Assembly (NCBI GenBank): GCA_943787405.1
Contig: CALSMH010000001.1
Location: 350,316 to 414,315 of the forward strand
Length of the DNA stretch: 64,000 bases
Reading direction: 5' to 3'
Source: an uncultured Nitrosomonadaceae bacterium
GTDB lineage: Bacteria > Pseudomonadota > Gammaproteobacteria > Burkholderiales > Nitrosomonadaceae
This document shows, piece by piece, positions 43,667 to 51,540 of this stretch. The notes under the pieces are model-generated. The model was given only the letters and a program-made list of their open reading frames with translations. It was not told where the DNA came from and made no database searches. Both the position numbers and the translations under genes were made by a program. Numbering within the stretch: the first letter of the stretch is position 1; every line of letters starts with the position of its first letter.

Positions 43667-44836
43667 TTAATTTAGTGCATGTTGTATGAGACATTTTTTT
43701 AATAATGGGAATTCGTTAGTGAGCCCTAGTCCTAAATTACGTAGACGAATAAGTGTTGCATTTTTATTGCCGAATAATTTTTGTAAGCTATCTGTAGTAA
43801 ACTCCATCGCCAAAATATCTTCCTTTCGCGCCCGCTCGTACTGGCGAAGTAGCATATAATCGCCACAGTCAGATCTGGCTCCCCGTTCAATAATAATTGA
43901 TACTAATTTACGTGCGTCACGTAGGCCAAGATTTACACCCTGCCCAGCAAGAGGGTGAATGCCGTGAGCAGCATCTCCTATAAGTGCGAGACGAGGGCTT
44001 ATCAAATTCCTTACATGTACAGAGTTTAGTGGGAAAGAAACAGGCTTGGTCATGAGTTGTAGCTTACCTAGGGCATGATTAGAGGCCTCTTCAACCTGTT
44101 GGCAAACTTCTGCCTCGGATAAGCTGTTTAGGCGAGTAGACTGCTCTTCATCAGCCGACCACACCATAGATACCAGTTTTCCAGATAAAGGTAATAAGGC
44201 AAGTATCCCATCACGATGGAACCATTGACGGGCAATATTCTGATGAGATAATTCTGTGCTGAAATTTGCCACAATTCCATTTTGTTGATATGAGTGTTGT
44301 GAGACTTTAATTTTTGCTTGACTTCGTACCCACGAATTTACACCATCTGCACCAATAACCAGTGCGGCTTGTAATAACCTTCCATCTGACAGCTGAACAT
44401 TAGCGTGAGTTTCATCCCATCCTATGGAAGTGCACTGCATAGGACAGAAAATTTTTATTTTTGCACTCTGTTTTTCCAGTTCATTCCATGCTGCTTTTTG
44501 CAGTTGTCGGTTCTCAACTATAAATGCTAGTTCTGTTATTCCTGTATCGTAAGCACTGAAATTTAGACGTGCAGAAGCATCATCACCAAATATCTCCATG
44601 TTATGGACTGGAGTAATCCGATTTCTGTTAATTGCTGTCCAAACTTCTAGATCTTCTAGAAATGAGACACTGCCAGGGCTAATTGCATAGATTCTATTGT
44701 CCCAGCTTTTATCATCAGGGAAGGTGGAGGGGGGATGTGATTCGATCAATGCTATATTTAGGCCACTATCTTTAAGTGCTAGAGCCAAGCCTGAGCCAAC
44801 AATTCCACCCCCAATAATTACAACATCAAATTTCAT
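43667..44836 (-). CDS. FAD-dependent ubiquinone hydroxylase (UbiH/UbiF/VisC family)
   Basis: 389 residues of aromatic-ring hydroxylase type. FAD-binding GGGIVGSGLALAL near residue 8, a DG-like ADGVNSWVR and the GDAAHGIHPLAGQGVNLGLRD motif (about 275-295) mark the UbiH/COQ6 family. Start set at ATG 44836, giving MKFDVVIIGGG; an upstream ATG would add 24 residues absent from the family. Which ring position it hydroxylates cannot be told from sequence alone. dsbC follows on the same strand. Confidence 0.88.
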   Translation of the reverse strand: MKFDVVIIGGGIVGSGLALALKDSGLNIALIESHPPSTFPDDKSWDNRIYAISPGSVSFLEDLEVWTAINRNRITPVHNMEIFGDDASARLNFSAYDTGITELAFIVENRQLQKAAWNELEKQSAKIKIFCPMQCTSIGWDETHANVQLSDGRLLQAALVIGADGVNSWVRSQAKIKVSQHSYQQNGIVANFSTELSHQNIARQWFHRDGILALLPLSGKLVSMVWSADEEQSTRLNSLSEAEVCQQVEEASNHALGKLQLMTKPVSFPLNSVHVRNLISPRLALIGDAAHGIHPLAGQGVNLGLRDARKLVSIIIERGARSDCGDYMLLRQYERARKEDILAMEFTTDSLQKLFGNKNATLIRLRNLGLGLTNEFPLLKKCLIQHALN

Positions 44837-45028
44837 AAATAGATTATACAGGTGCTTAGCATATGTCGCGATAAAGCAAGGCCGATTTAATGCCAAGATT
44901 GAATGCAAAAATTCTGTAGGAGTATTGTAAAATAATTGTATTAAATTTCATATAGCCCAAAGGTGCGCACAGTAACAGTGCCAAACAAGTTTATTTCGGG
45001 TTACAATTAGCGCCCTGATGATGTTCTC

Positions 45029-45034
45029 TATAAT
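45029..45034 (+). promoter_or_regulatory. -10 box of the tRNA(CAT) gene
   Basis: A consensus TATAAT 33 bases before the tRNA start. The best -35 candidate is weak (TTAGCG, 16-base spacing), so only the -10 is confident. Confidence 0.45.
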
Positions 45035-45067
45035 CATAAGGCGTTTTTAATAAAGGTGGTTTCAAGT

Positions 45068-45143
45068 GGCGAATTAGCTCAGTGGTTAGAGCAGCGGAAT
45101 CATAATCCGTTGGTCCGGGGTTCAAATCCCTGATTCGCCACCA
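45068..45143 (+). tRNA. tRNA with CAT anticodon (Met elongator or Ile2)
   Basis: 76 bases with encoded CCA. Acceptor GGCGAAT/ATTCGCC, D-loop AGTGGTTAGA, anticodon stem-loop CGGAATCATAATCCG, T-loop TTCAAAT. Bacterial elongator tRNA-Met and the lysidine-modified tRNA-Ile share this anticodon; the D-arm TTAGCTCAGTGGTTAGAGCAG and following TTGGTC look like Ile2, but I cannot exclude Met. Its 3' 49 bases plus 6 downstream are the repeated attachment-like core. Confidence 0.93.
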
Positions 45144-45149
45144 TTCTTT
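45095..45149 (+). repeat. Attachment-like core, copy 1 (inside the tRNA gene)
   Basis: 55 bases from the anticodon stem through CCATTCTTT are identical to 46378-46432. tRNA 3' ends are the classic target of tyrosine recombinases, which leave such direct repeats at both ends of the inserted DNA. Confidence 0.8.
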
Positions 45150-45296
45150 CTTAAGTAAATCAACTATTTACAAATGTCAGTCAAAATCTCCCAACCCTCA
45201 AATTGACTTAGACACACTTAGACACAATATTATCAATCATTCCTTCAGGAAATTATAAGTCTGAGAAATAGTTATCGAGAGAGGATTACTATCGGA
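45144..45296. other. Gene-free left end of accessory segment A
   Basis: After the tRNA there is a 60-base stretch (from GTCAGTCAAAATCTCCCAAC, 45177) that recurs in diverged form after the second core copy (46460 onward). Within it are two TTAGACACA motifs at 45208-45216 and 45218-45226. Confidence 0.5.
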
Positions 45297-46106
45297 CTAG
45301 TCAATAAAATTTTTAATAGTTCCATCTTTATTATAGAAAAGCGATTCACCTTCCTTCTCTCCGTTCTTGTAACTTCCTTTTTCTTCTAACTGTCCATTGT
45401 CGTGATACCAAACCCAATCACCTTCCTCCTTTCCGTTTTTGTAACCTCCTTTTACTTCTAACTGTCCATTGTCGTGATACCAAACCCAAACACCTTCCTC
45501 CTTTCCGTTCTTGTAACTTCCTTTTTCTTCTAACTGTCCATTGTCGTAATAACTAAACGACTCACCTTCCGGTTCTCCGTTCTTCCAACTTCCTTTACTA
45601 CTTAACTGTCCATTGTCGTAATAACTAACCGTCTCGCCTTCCATCACTCCATTCTTCCAACTTCCTTTTTCTTCTAACTGCCCATTGTCGTGATACCAAA
45701 CCCAATCCCCTCCCTTCTCTCCGTTCTTGTAACTTCCTTTATTATTTAACTGTCCATTGCCGTGATACTTAACCCACTCATCTTTTTTCTTTCCATTCTT
45801 GTAACTTCCTTTACTCCATAACTGTCCATCGTGATAATAAACCCACTCACCATCTCTCTTTCCGTTCTTGAAATTTCCTTTCCCCGATAACTGTCCATTG
45901 TCGTCATGACTAACCCACTCACCTTCTTTCTTTCCATTCTTGTAACTTCCTTGTGCTTTCCCAGTTACTTTCCCCGTAAAAGGAGTTTCGGTGAATTTCT
46001 TGTAGTAAATATCATCTCGTTTCACTAAATCACCCATAGTCTCACTCAGACAAGGAGTAGAGATAAGAGATAGTAGAAGTATCGGAAGCAGGAGTAGTTT
46101 TTTCAT
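45297..46106 (-). CDS. Exported 24-residue-repeat protein (MORN/YwqK-like)
   Basis: 269 residues. Signal peptide MKKLLLLPILLLSLISTPCLSE, a short lead-in (MGDLVKRDDIYYKKFTETPFTGK), then nine tandem 24-residue repeats of the pattern G-S-Y-K-N-G-K-x-E-G-x-W-V-x-Y-x-x-N-G-Q-L-x-x-K, ending TIKNFID. This matches the MORN_2/YwqK-like family, sometimes labelled antitoxin, although no toxin partner lies nearby and export argues against that role. DNA repeats of 72 bp are highly similar and could recombine. It is the only gene between the two core repeats. Confidence 0.8.
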   Translation of the reverse strand: MKKLLLLPILLLSLISTPCLSETMGDLVKRDDIYYKKFTETPFTGKVTGKAQGSYKNGKKEGEWVSHDDNGQLSGKGNFKNGKRDGEWVYYHDGQLWSKGSYKNGKKKDEWVKYHGNGQLNNKGSYKNGEKGGDWVWYHDNGQLEEKGSWKNGVMEGETVSYYDNGQLSSKGSWKNGEPEGESFSYYDNGQLEEKGSYKNGKEEGVWVWYHDNGQLEVKGGYKNGKEEGDWVWYHDNGQLEEKGSYKNGEKEGESLFYNKDGTIKNFID

Positions 46107-46377
46107 TTTTATAGTCTACACCTAACTTGATTGTAGAAATCAACCACTAGAGAATTTTGCTTACTTAACTGGTAGATGAAACAAGGAGAGGGTGTTTTAC
46201 TTAGACACAAACTTAGACACTTTTAGATTGAAGATATTCTCAATATCTATATAAACACTGGTAAAATTTAAGAAATTAAAATTAATTAAATTTATTTTAC
46301 TTAGACACAAAATTTAGACACAAAGCATAAAAGATAGTTAAGTTATCGTTTTAATGGAGTTATTAAAAGCGGACCAA
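46107..46377. repeat. Right end of segment A with paired TTAGACACA motifs
   Basis: No gene. Motif pairs at 46201-46209/46213-46221 (second ends in T) and 46301-46309/46314-46322; one variant (TTAGGCACA) follows the second core at 46491. Repeated short sites beside an attachment core resemble recombinase arm-type sites. Confidence 0.5.
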
Positions 46378-46432
46378 CGGAATCATAATCCGTTGGTCCG
46401 GGGTTCAAATCCCTGATTCGCCACCATTCTTT
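46378..46432 (+). repeat. Attachment-like core, copy 2 (tRNA 3' fragment)
   Basis: An exact copy of 45095-45149. It contains the anticodon stem-loop, T-arm, acceptor 3' half and CCA, but the upstream tRNA half is missing, so it cannot make a tRNA. The bases just before it (GGACCAA) also pair with TTGGTCC downstream, giving an alternative hairpin. Confidence 0.85.
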
Positions 46433-46512
46433 TCAATTAAAAACAATTACTTAGAAGTATCAGTCAAAACCTCCCAACCCTCTGTTTGACTTAGGCACAA
46501 TAATATTATCAA

Positions 46513-47688
46513 TCAGTATTTGCTTAAACAGCCTTTTAGGGTTTCTAGATCAGATTCTGTAAGTTCGGGATAATTGCCGCAATAAAAGCCACAGTCATGA
46601 ATAAAATCAGTATTAGGAAGGGGGTACTCCTTCTCCACATATTTTTTGTAAAAAGGTTGATTTTGTACATTGCCCGCAATCATAGGACGAATTTCAACAC
46701 CCGCACCAGAGAATTGAGAAAGATATTTTTCTCTTAATGATGGGGTTTTACAAATGACAGGTATTGCAAAGTTTGACAATAAGGATAAATGAGTTCTGTC
46801 TAAAGTAAATAACTCATCATTGTTTTTTATAGCTGCTTCCAAGTGTATATAATTTTCTTCTCTTTTTTTGATAGTGCTATCCAAGTATTTCAATTGATTC
46901 AGGCCAAGAAAACCTGTAATTTCTGTTGGCCGCAAATTAAATCCCAGATCATAAAAAGTATATTTTGCTTGAAATTCATCACGAATATCAAATTTATCTC
47001 GCCATTTTTTTTGCTGTGCGGTAGTTAGATTTCTATCCCATCCGTTGGCACGTACAATTTGAAGCATTTCAGCAAGATTGTTATCATCCGTACAGATGGC
47101 GCCGCCTTCAATAGTTGACATATGGTGAGCAACAAAAAAAGAAAATGTTGAGCCAAGGCTAAAGTTGCCTGCTTTTCCTTCTTTCAATTCACTGCCAATT
47201 GACTCACAGTTGTCTTCAAAAAGAAGTATTCCTCGCTCATCGCATATTTTTCTGATTTTTCCTAAGTCACCAGTAAAGCCTAATACATTTGTAATAAAAA
47301 GAGCTTTTAAATTTACTGTTTGAAGCTTTTCCTCCAGGTTGTGCGACATAACATTCAAGGTTTCAACTTTACAGTCTATTGGTACGGGCACAAGCCCCAT
47401 TTGAATGATAGGCATTGTATTGGTCGACCATGTCAGAGCAGAAAACCCAACCAGGTCGCCACTCTTTAAAAGCCCTAAATTTTTACTTGCTTGAAGTAGT
47501 GCTAAATTGGCGCTCCCGCCACTATTAAACAATATGGAATGTTTTCGACCTTGGTAATTGGCAAAATTATTTTCAAATTCAAGGCATTTTTGATCCATGC
47601 TTAAACGTTCGGTTTGCAAAATAAATTCTGCAAGCTGTTTTTTTGTCTCATATTCATTTAGAAATGCATTTTTCATTAAAGGTATCAT
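46513..47688 (-). CDS. DegT/DnrJ-family sugar enzyme, ColD-like (PLP-lysine replaced by His)
   Basis: 391 residues of the DegT/DnrJ/EryC1/StrS fold. Where aminotransferases keep the PLP Schiff-base lysine, this protein has AHH at 187-189 (SFFVAHHMSTIEGG). That substitution is the hallmark of 3-dehydratases such as GDP-4-keto-6-deoxymannose 3-dehydratase ColD and the related RfbH. No extra Fe-S cysteine motif is evident, which favours ColD over RfbH. FEDNCESIG (157-165) binds the cofactor phosphate/ring. It overlaps the next gene by four bases. By context it makes a 3,6-dideoxyhexose, perhaps colitose. Confidence 0.8.
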   Translation of the reverse strand: MIPLMKNAFLNEYETKKQLAEFILQTERLSMDQKCLEFENNFANYQGRKHSILFNSGGSANLALLQASKNLGLLKSGDLVGFSALTWSTNTMPIIQMGLVPVPIDCKVETLNVMSHNLEEKLQTVNLKALFITNVLGFTGDLGKIRKICDERGILLFEDNCESIGSELKEGKAGNFSLGSTFSFFVAHHMSTIEGGAICTDDNNLAEMLQIVRANGWDRNLTTAQQKKWRDKFDIRDEFQAKYTFYDLGFNLRPTEITGFLGLNQLKYLDSTIKKREENYIHLEAAIKNNDELFTLDRTHLSLLSNFAIPVICKTPSLREKYLSQFSGAGVEIRPMIAGNVQNQPFYKKYVEKEYPLPNTDFIHDCGFYCGNYPELTESDLETLKGCLSKY

Positions 47689-48635
47689 TCAAACTTCCTT
47701 TTATGTTTTAATTTTATATATTCTTTGATGGTTTTTTCAATACCCTTCTGTAAAGAGATTGAAGGGGAATAACCAAGGTTACGCATTTTACTTACGTCCA
47801 TACATCTTCGTAGCATGCCATCAGGCTTTGTTGAGTCCCAAGAAATTTCTCCTGTAAAACCTACCTTCATCTTGATTAGTTCGGCAAGCTCGTGAATCGA
47901 AATATCGGAGCCATATCCGATATTCACAATGTCTGGTTGATTATAATTACTATTCATTAAAAAAATTAATGCTTTTGCCGCATCTTCAACATGAATAAAC
48001 TCCCTACGCGCAATACCAGTACCCCACAAAACAACCTCTTCCAGACAGTCATCCTTGGCATTAACAAATTTACTAATTAATGCAGGCAGTACATGAGATT
48101 TAGATGATTCGAAATGGTCATTTGTTCCGTAGATGTTACATGGCATGGGGCAAACTGTATTCATGCTATATTGAGCGTAATAGTATTTTGCGAGGTTCAG
48201 TCCAACGATTTTGGATAGGGCATAACCTTCATTAGTTGGCTCCAAAGGGCCGCCGGTCATTAAGCATTCTTCTCTTATTGGTTGAGGGGCATTACCAGGG
48301 TAAATACAGGAGCTCCCTAAAAATAAATTCTTTTTTGTTTTATGCTTATAACATGCTTTAAATAGATTCAGTTCCAAGTCCAAATTTTCTTCTAGAAACC
48401 CTACGGGATCGGATATGTTGGCCGCAATACCACCAACCTTTGCGGCGACCATAAAGACATACTCAGGTTTATTTTTACTAAAATAGTTATCTACGCTTGA
48501 ATAATTCTGTAAATCCAACTCTATTCTTTCTGGGGTTAGCAAATTTGTGAAGCCACTCTTAGATAAACATCTTGATAATGCAGAACCTACCATTCCAGAG
48601 GAACCTGTAATTAATATTTTATTTCCTTGTTCCAT
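47685..48635 (-). CDS. NAD-dependent epimerase/reductase, Fcl/ColC-like
   Basis: 316 residues, extended SDR. NADP-binding GSSGMVG at 11-17, active-site SSCIYP near 108-113 and catalytic Y138-x3-K142 (EGYALSK). These match GDP-L-fucose synthase and its relative ColC, which finishes GDP-L-colitose from the ColD product. The coupling with a ColD-like gene (ATGA overlap) favours ColC. AAGGAC precedes the ATG. Gmd and mannose genes are not in the window. Confidence 0.85.
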   Translation of the reverse strand: MEQGNKILITGSSGMVGSALSRCLSKSGFTNLLTPERIELDLQNYSSVDNYFSKNKPEYVFMVAAKVGGIAANISDPVGFLEENLDLELNLFKACYKHKTKKNLFLGSSCIYPGNAPQPIREECLMTGGPLEPTNEGYALSKIVGLNLAKYYYAQYSMNTVCPMPCNIYGTNDHFESSKSHVLPALISKFVNAKDDCLEEVVLWGTGIARREFIHVEDAAKALIFLMNSNYNQPDIVNIGYGSDISIHELAELIKMKVGFTGEISWDSTKPDGMLRRCMDVSKMRNLGYSPSISLQKGIEKTIKEYIKLKHKRKFE

Positions 48636-48658
48636 TTTTTGTCCTTGGCATCAACAAA

Positions 48659-48802
48659 TTAATATTTTTTCTGAAGTAGAAAATGTATTTCCGTAATATC
48701 TACATCTGAGCATTTAAATGCATCATGCTGATTATCAAGCTTGATGATGTCATTTTCTTTCAGAATATAGCCAAAAATATTAACATTATGTGTCCCCTGC
48801 AT
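48659..48802 (-). CDS. Short ORF, possible 3' remnant of a lost upstream gene
   Basis: 47 codons, ATG 48800-48802 to TAA 48659-48661, ending 23 bases before the ColC-like start on the same strand. The translation (including NVNIFGYILKENDIIKLDNQ and ending TEIHFLLQKKY) has normal protein composition rather than random frame content. I recognise no family. It may be the tail of a deleted sugar gene. Confidence 0.3.
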   Translation of the reverse strand: MQGTHNVNIFGYILKENDIIKLDNQHDAFKCSDVDITEIHFLLQKKY

Positions 48803-49027
48803 TCAAGCAGAGGTCGTTATCAAGGTCCAAACAATCCCTTTCTGATTTACTCACGCTACGGATTAAGGAATCCAACAGCTCTTTTCTACCATATTTCGAT
48901 ATTCACACAGTGGCCGTATAAAGCTAAAAAATTTATCCTAATAAGACGTGCTATAGGGGACAATACTTTCGGAGTCCCATGGATTTTCACCCTCGATAAG
49001 AAGACTCACCAGTACTCTCGGTCCCAG
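48803..49027. other. Gene-free stretch before the third tRNA fragment
   Basis: A plus-strand frame of 110 codons crosses it, but its composition is not protein-like and it has no ribosome-binding site. No integrase or transposase fragment can be recognised on either strand. Confidence 0.4.
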
Positions 49028-49069
49028 AATCCGTTGGTTCTGGGTTTAAATCTATAATTTACGATTATT
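49028..49069 (+). repeat. Decayed third copy of the tRNA 3' fragment
   Basis: AATCCGTTGGT at 49028-49038 is identical to the tRNA, and the next 30 bases keep much of the T-arm (TTCTGGGTTTAAATC against TCCGGGGTTCAAATC) with C-to-T type changes. A further piece, ATTCTTTCTTCAGTAGAT near 49099-49116, resembles the chromosomal flank after the intact tRNA (ATTCTTTCTTAAGTAAAT). This probably marks the old right end of the accessory segment. Confidence 0.55.
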
Positions 49070-49236
49070 GATTCTGAAATTTACGACTATAATTCTTTTC
49101 ATTATTCTTTCTTCAGTAGATTATTAGAATAAATTGAATTTTTCTAAATATCTTCTTTATATTGAAAATTGGCTCTTAATAATATATGACTGGCTGCGAA
49201 AATTAACTGAGACTAATAGGGTTACAATTAATAACG

Positions 49237-49569
49237 ATGAAAATAATAATATTTGCATTTATATTATCTGGCTGTGCAACGTTCACAGCCTATAGCAACA
49301 TAGTCGAGTCTTATCATGGAATACCTGAAGCTGAATTAATTAGGACGTGGGGTATCCCATCTAAGATTCATGAGTCTGGAGACAGTAGATTTCTAATGTA
49401 CTCCAAATCAGATGCAGCTATGTTTGGATTAATAGAAAAAAGAGTTACTTGCAAAACTACATTTGAGATTCAGGATAGACGTGTAATATCTTCTACTTTT
49501 GAAGGTGGTCAGTGTTGGGGTAAGAGTAAATATAATTTAAATGGTAGGCAGTTTAGTCCCCCAGACTAA
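49237..49569 (+). CDS. Small lipoprotein, unknown function
   Basis: 110 residues. Lipobox LSGC with Cys at about 13. The mature part has a GIPEAELIRTWGIPSK stretch resembling the start of SmpA/OmlA-like BamE folds, followed by SRFLMYSKSD and two further cysteines (VTCKTTFE, GGQCWGK). No defined family. Stands alone, convergent with the next gene. Confidence 0.7.
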   Translation: MKIIIFAFILSGCATFTAYSNIVESYHGIPEAELIRTWGIPSKIHESGDSRFLMYSKSDAAMFGLIEKRVTCKTTFEIQDRRVISSTFEGGQCWGKSKYNLNGRQFSPPD

Positions 49570-49593
49570 AACTCCTAATTATTCTGAGTTAAT

Positions 49594-49983
49594 CTATTTT
49601 CCACATGCTATTTTCCAGCTAGACTCTCTGATACCTGGTGTTACTTCTTTCCACTTTGCATCAGGATTTTCAGACGAACGCTCAATTCCACCAGTTCCCA
49701 TATAATCGTTATACCAAGCAACAAAAAGCGCCCTACTTTTATGTTTTTTGCAGTCATATTCCCGGACTGTTTTAACGGCAAAAGCTTTTTCTCCCGGTTT
49801 TATATTTTTTATATTCTTTGAAATATTTGTTAGGCTCCACATCTTAGCTTGATTACCTGATATGCGGATAGTTGCTGTGTCGACATATTCATCGGACTCT
49901 TTCCCGGTTCGCACAAGTGTCCAATCTGCTAATATGTTACTGCTTATGATTGTTAGAATTAGAGCTAATAATAGTTTATTCAT
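49594..49983 (-). CDS. Periplasmic protein, surface-adhesin E-like domain
   Basis: 129 residues with signal peptide (MNKLLLALILTIISSNILA). The mature protein begins DWTLVRTGKESDEYVDTATI and has two cysteines (REYDCKKHKSR and WKIACGK), a pattern seen in the small adhesin-E-like family of Proteobacteria. Specific role unknown. Confidence 0.7.
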   Translation of the reverse strand: MNKLLLALILTIISSNILADWTLVRTGKESDEYVDTATIRISGNQAKMWSLTNISKNIKNIKPGEKAFAVKTVREYDCKKHKSRALFVAWYNDYMGTGGIERSSENPDAKWKEVTPGIRESSWKIACGK

Positions 49984-50070
49984 ATTAATTTATTTGATTT
50001 GCCTTTTCTAAAGGACAATTGGCAACCTTAAGGTTGCCAATTGTATTTAGAGGAGACCTATTCTAATACA

Positions 50071-51063
50071 TTAATCAAATGGTACAGGTTTCGGAGTTTC
50101 ATTTACGGAAGGTGGAAGGGCTGGCAATTTAAAATCAGGCTGTTTCCCAGTTAATGTTTTTAAAAATGCCACGATCTTGGTATTTTCTTCAGTACTAAAA
50201 TCAACCCCTAATTGTAACTTGCCCATTTTATTCACTGCCTCTTCTAAGGTTGCTACTGCACCATCATGAAAATAGGGATAAGTTAGTTCTATATTACGAA
50301 GAGTTGGTACTTTAAATACAAAGCGATCTGTATTTTTTCCGGTTACTTCTTTGCGTCCCTCTGCCTTACTTGCAGTTTTGTAGGGAGAGAGAACCCCCAA
50401 TTTTTGGAAAGAGGTTCCGCCAACAGCTGAACCATGGTGGCAAGAAGCGCAGCCACTTTCTTTAAATAATTTATAGCCTTCTAGCTCAGCTTGATTAATT
50501 GCTTCTTTGTCGCCTTTAAGCCATTTGTCAAATCTTGAATCAGGTGTAACTAGAGTTTCTTCAAATGCCGCAATAGCATCCGTTACCATATCTATAGAGA
50601 TCTTTCCTGCTCCAAATACTTGCTTAAAACGACCACGGTATTGTGGAATGGAATGTAAAACATCTACAGCTAGCTTATGAGTAAATGCCATTTCACCGGG
50701 ATTGGCAATTGGTCCTCCTGCCTGCTCCTTTAAGCCTTTGGCACGACCATCCCAGAATTGAGCTAAGTTCATACTAGAATTTAGTACTGTTGGAGCATTA
50801 ATAGGGCCTTGTTGCCATTTGTGTCCTATAGAGGTTTTTATATTGTCTGTCCCGCCCATACTTAGATTATGACAAGAATTACAGGAAATAAATCCAGATT
50901 TAGATAGGCGCGGATCAAAAAATAGCATTTTTCCTAGCTCAACCATCCCCTTATTTTTTGGTGCGGCTGCTTTAATCGGTTTAATAGGCTCTTCTGCGAA
51001 TAAAACAGAAGAGAAGAAAAAAAGGTTACAGGATAGTAACGTCGTAAATAGTGTTTTTAACAT
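50071..51063 (-). CDS. Diheme cytochrome c peroxidase (MauG/CcpA family)
   Basis: 330 residues with signal peptide ending near LFAEEP. Two haem sites: C61NSCH65 (low-potential, peroxidatic) and C205ASCH209 (electron entry). Conserved GKMLFFDPRLS, PTVLNSS, FWDGRAKGLKEQAGGPI and a C-terminal FKVPTLRNIELTYPYFHDG are typical. Reduces H2O2 in the periplasm. AAGGAGCG precedes the ATG, and a 9-bp tandem repeat array sits 30 bases upstream. Confidence 0.93.
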   Translation of the reverse strand: MLKTLFTTLLSCNLFFFSSVLFAEEPIKPIKAAAPKNKGMVELGKMLFFDPRLSKSGFISCNSCHNLSMGGTDNIKTSIGHKWQQGPINAPTVLNSSMNLAQFWDGRAKGLKEQAGGPIANPGEMAFTHKLAVDVLHSIPQYRGRFKQVFGAGKISIDMVTDAIAAFEETLVTPDSRFDKWLKGDKEAINQAELEGYKLFKESGCASCHHGSAVGGTSFQKLGVLSPYKTASKAEGRKEVTGKNTDRFVFKVPTLRNIELTYPYFHDGAVATLEEAVNKMGKLQLGVDFSTEENTKIVAFLKTLTGKQPDFKLPALPPSVNETPKPVPFD

Positions 51064-51092
51064 TAAGTGTACGCTCCTTAAAGCTTAGTTAA

Positions 51093-51155
51093 AATCAAGT
51101 TAATCAAGTTAATCAAGTTAATCAAGTTAATCAAGTTAATCAAGTTAATCAAGTT
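51093..51155. repeat. Seven tandem copies of AATCAAGTT
   Basis: 63 bases of exact 9-bp units directly upstream of the peroxidase gene (AACTTGATT on its coding strand). The unit equals the arm of the umuDC operator at 27.87 kb. Copy number could vary by slippage and shift promoter spacing. Confidence 0.9.
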
Positions 51156-51540
51156 AGGCAAACCAACTCAATAAACGTCTAGCTTATCAAATTGGCTGGA
51201 GATTCTAGCATAAATTCTTATAAGTTTTGAGTGCGACAGATTGTTGCAAAAGAGTTTTATTAGTGTTTAGTACATGGTCAAGATATTGCGGTATTAGATT
51301 GAGTCTTTATTAGGTTCTAATTTTGCTGATTCAGCTTCAATAAATACTTTCTTTGCTATAGGGAATCCTTCTTTAATTTTTATTATTACAATTTAGGGGC
51401 AGCCTAACACTTAGGTAAAGTATGATGGATATAATTTTCATGCGCGCGGGCTATTCTGTAGCAGGTTGTTTTAATGAGATTACTTATTAGCAATCATCTC
51501 TTTATGGTTTTATCTATTAAGCACACTTAGAGTATTTCCC
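51156..51540. other. AT-rich gene-free stretch
   Basis: No ORF of note on either strand and no recognisable RNA gene. Confidence 0.4.

Noticed and set aside
45360..45960. Regular repeats resembling a CRISPR array
   Set aside because: The 72-bp periodicity is coding: it matches 24-residue protein repeats in one open frame, with no unique spacers or cas genes.
45297..46106. Toxin-antitoxin role for the YwqK-like protein
   Set aside because: The family label is only a name; the protein is exported and there is no adjacent toxin-like gene.
48725..49057. A 110-codon plus-strand ORF
   Set aside because: Composition is not protein-like, no ribosome site, and it overlaps the decayed tRNA fragment and the tail of a better minus-strand frame.
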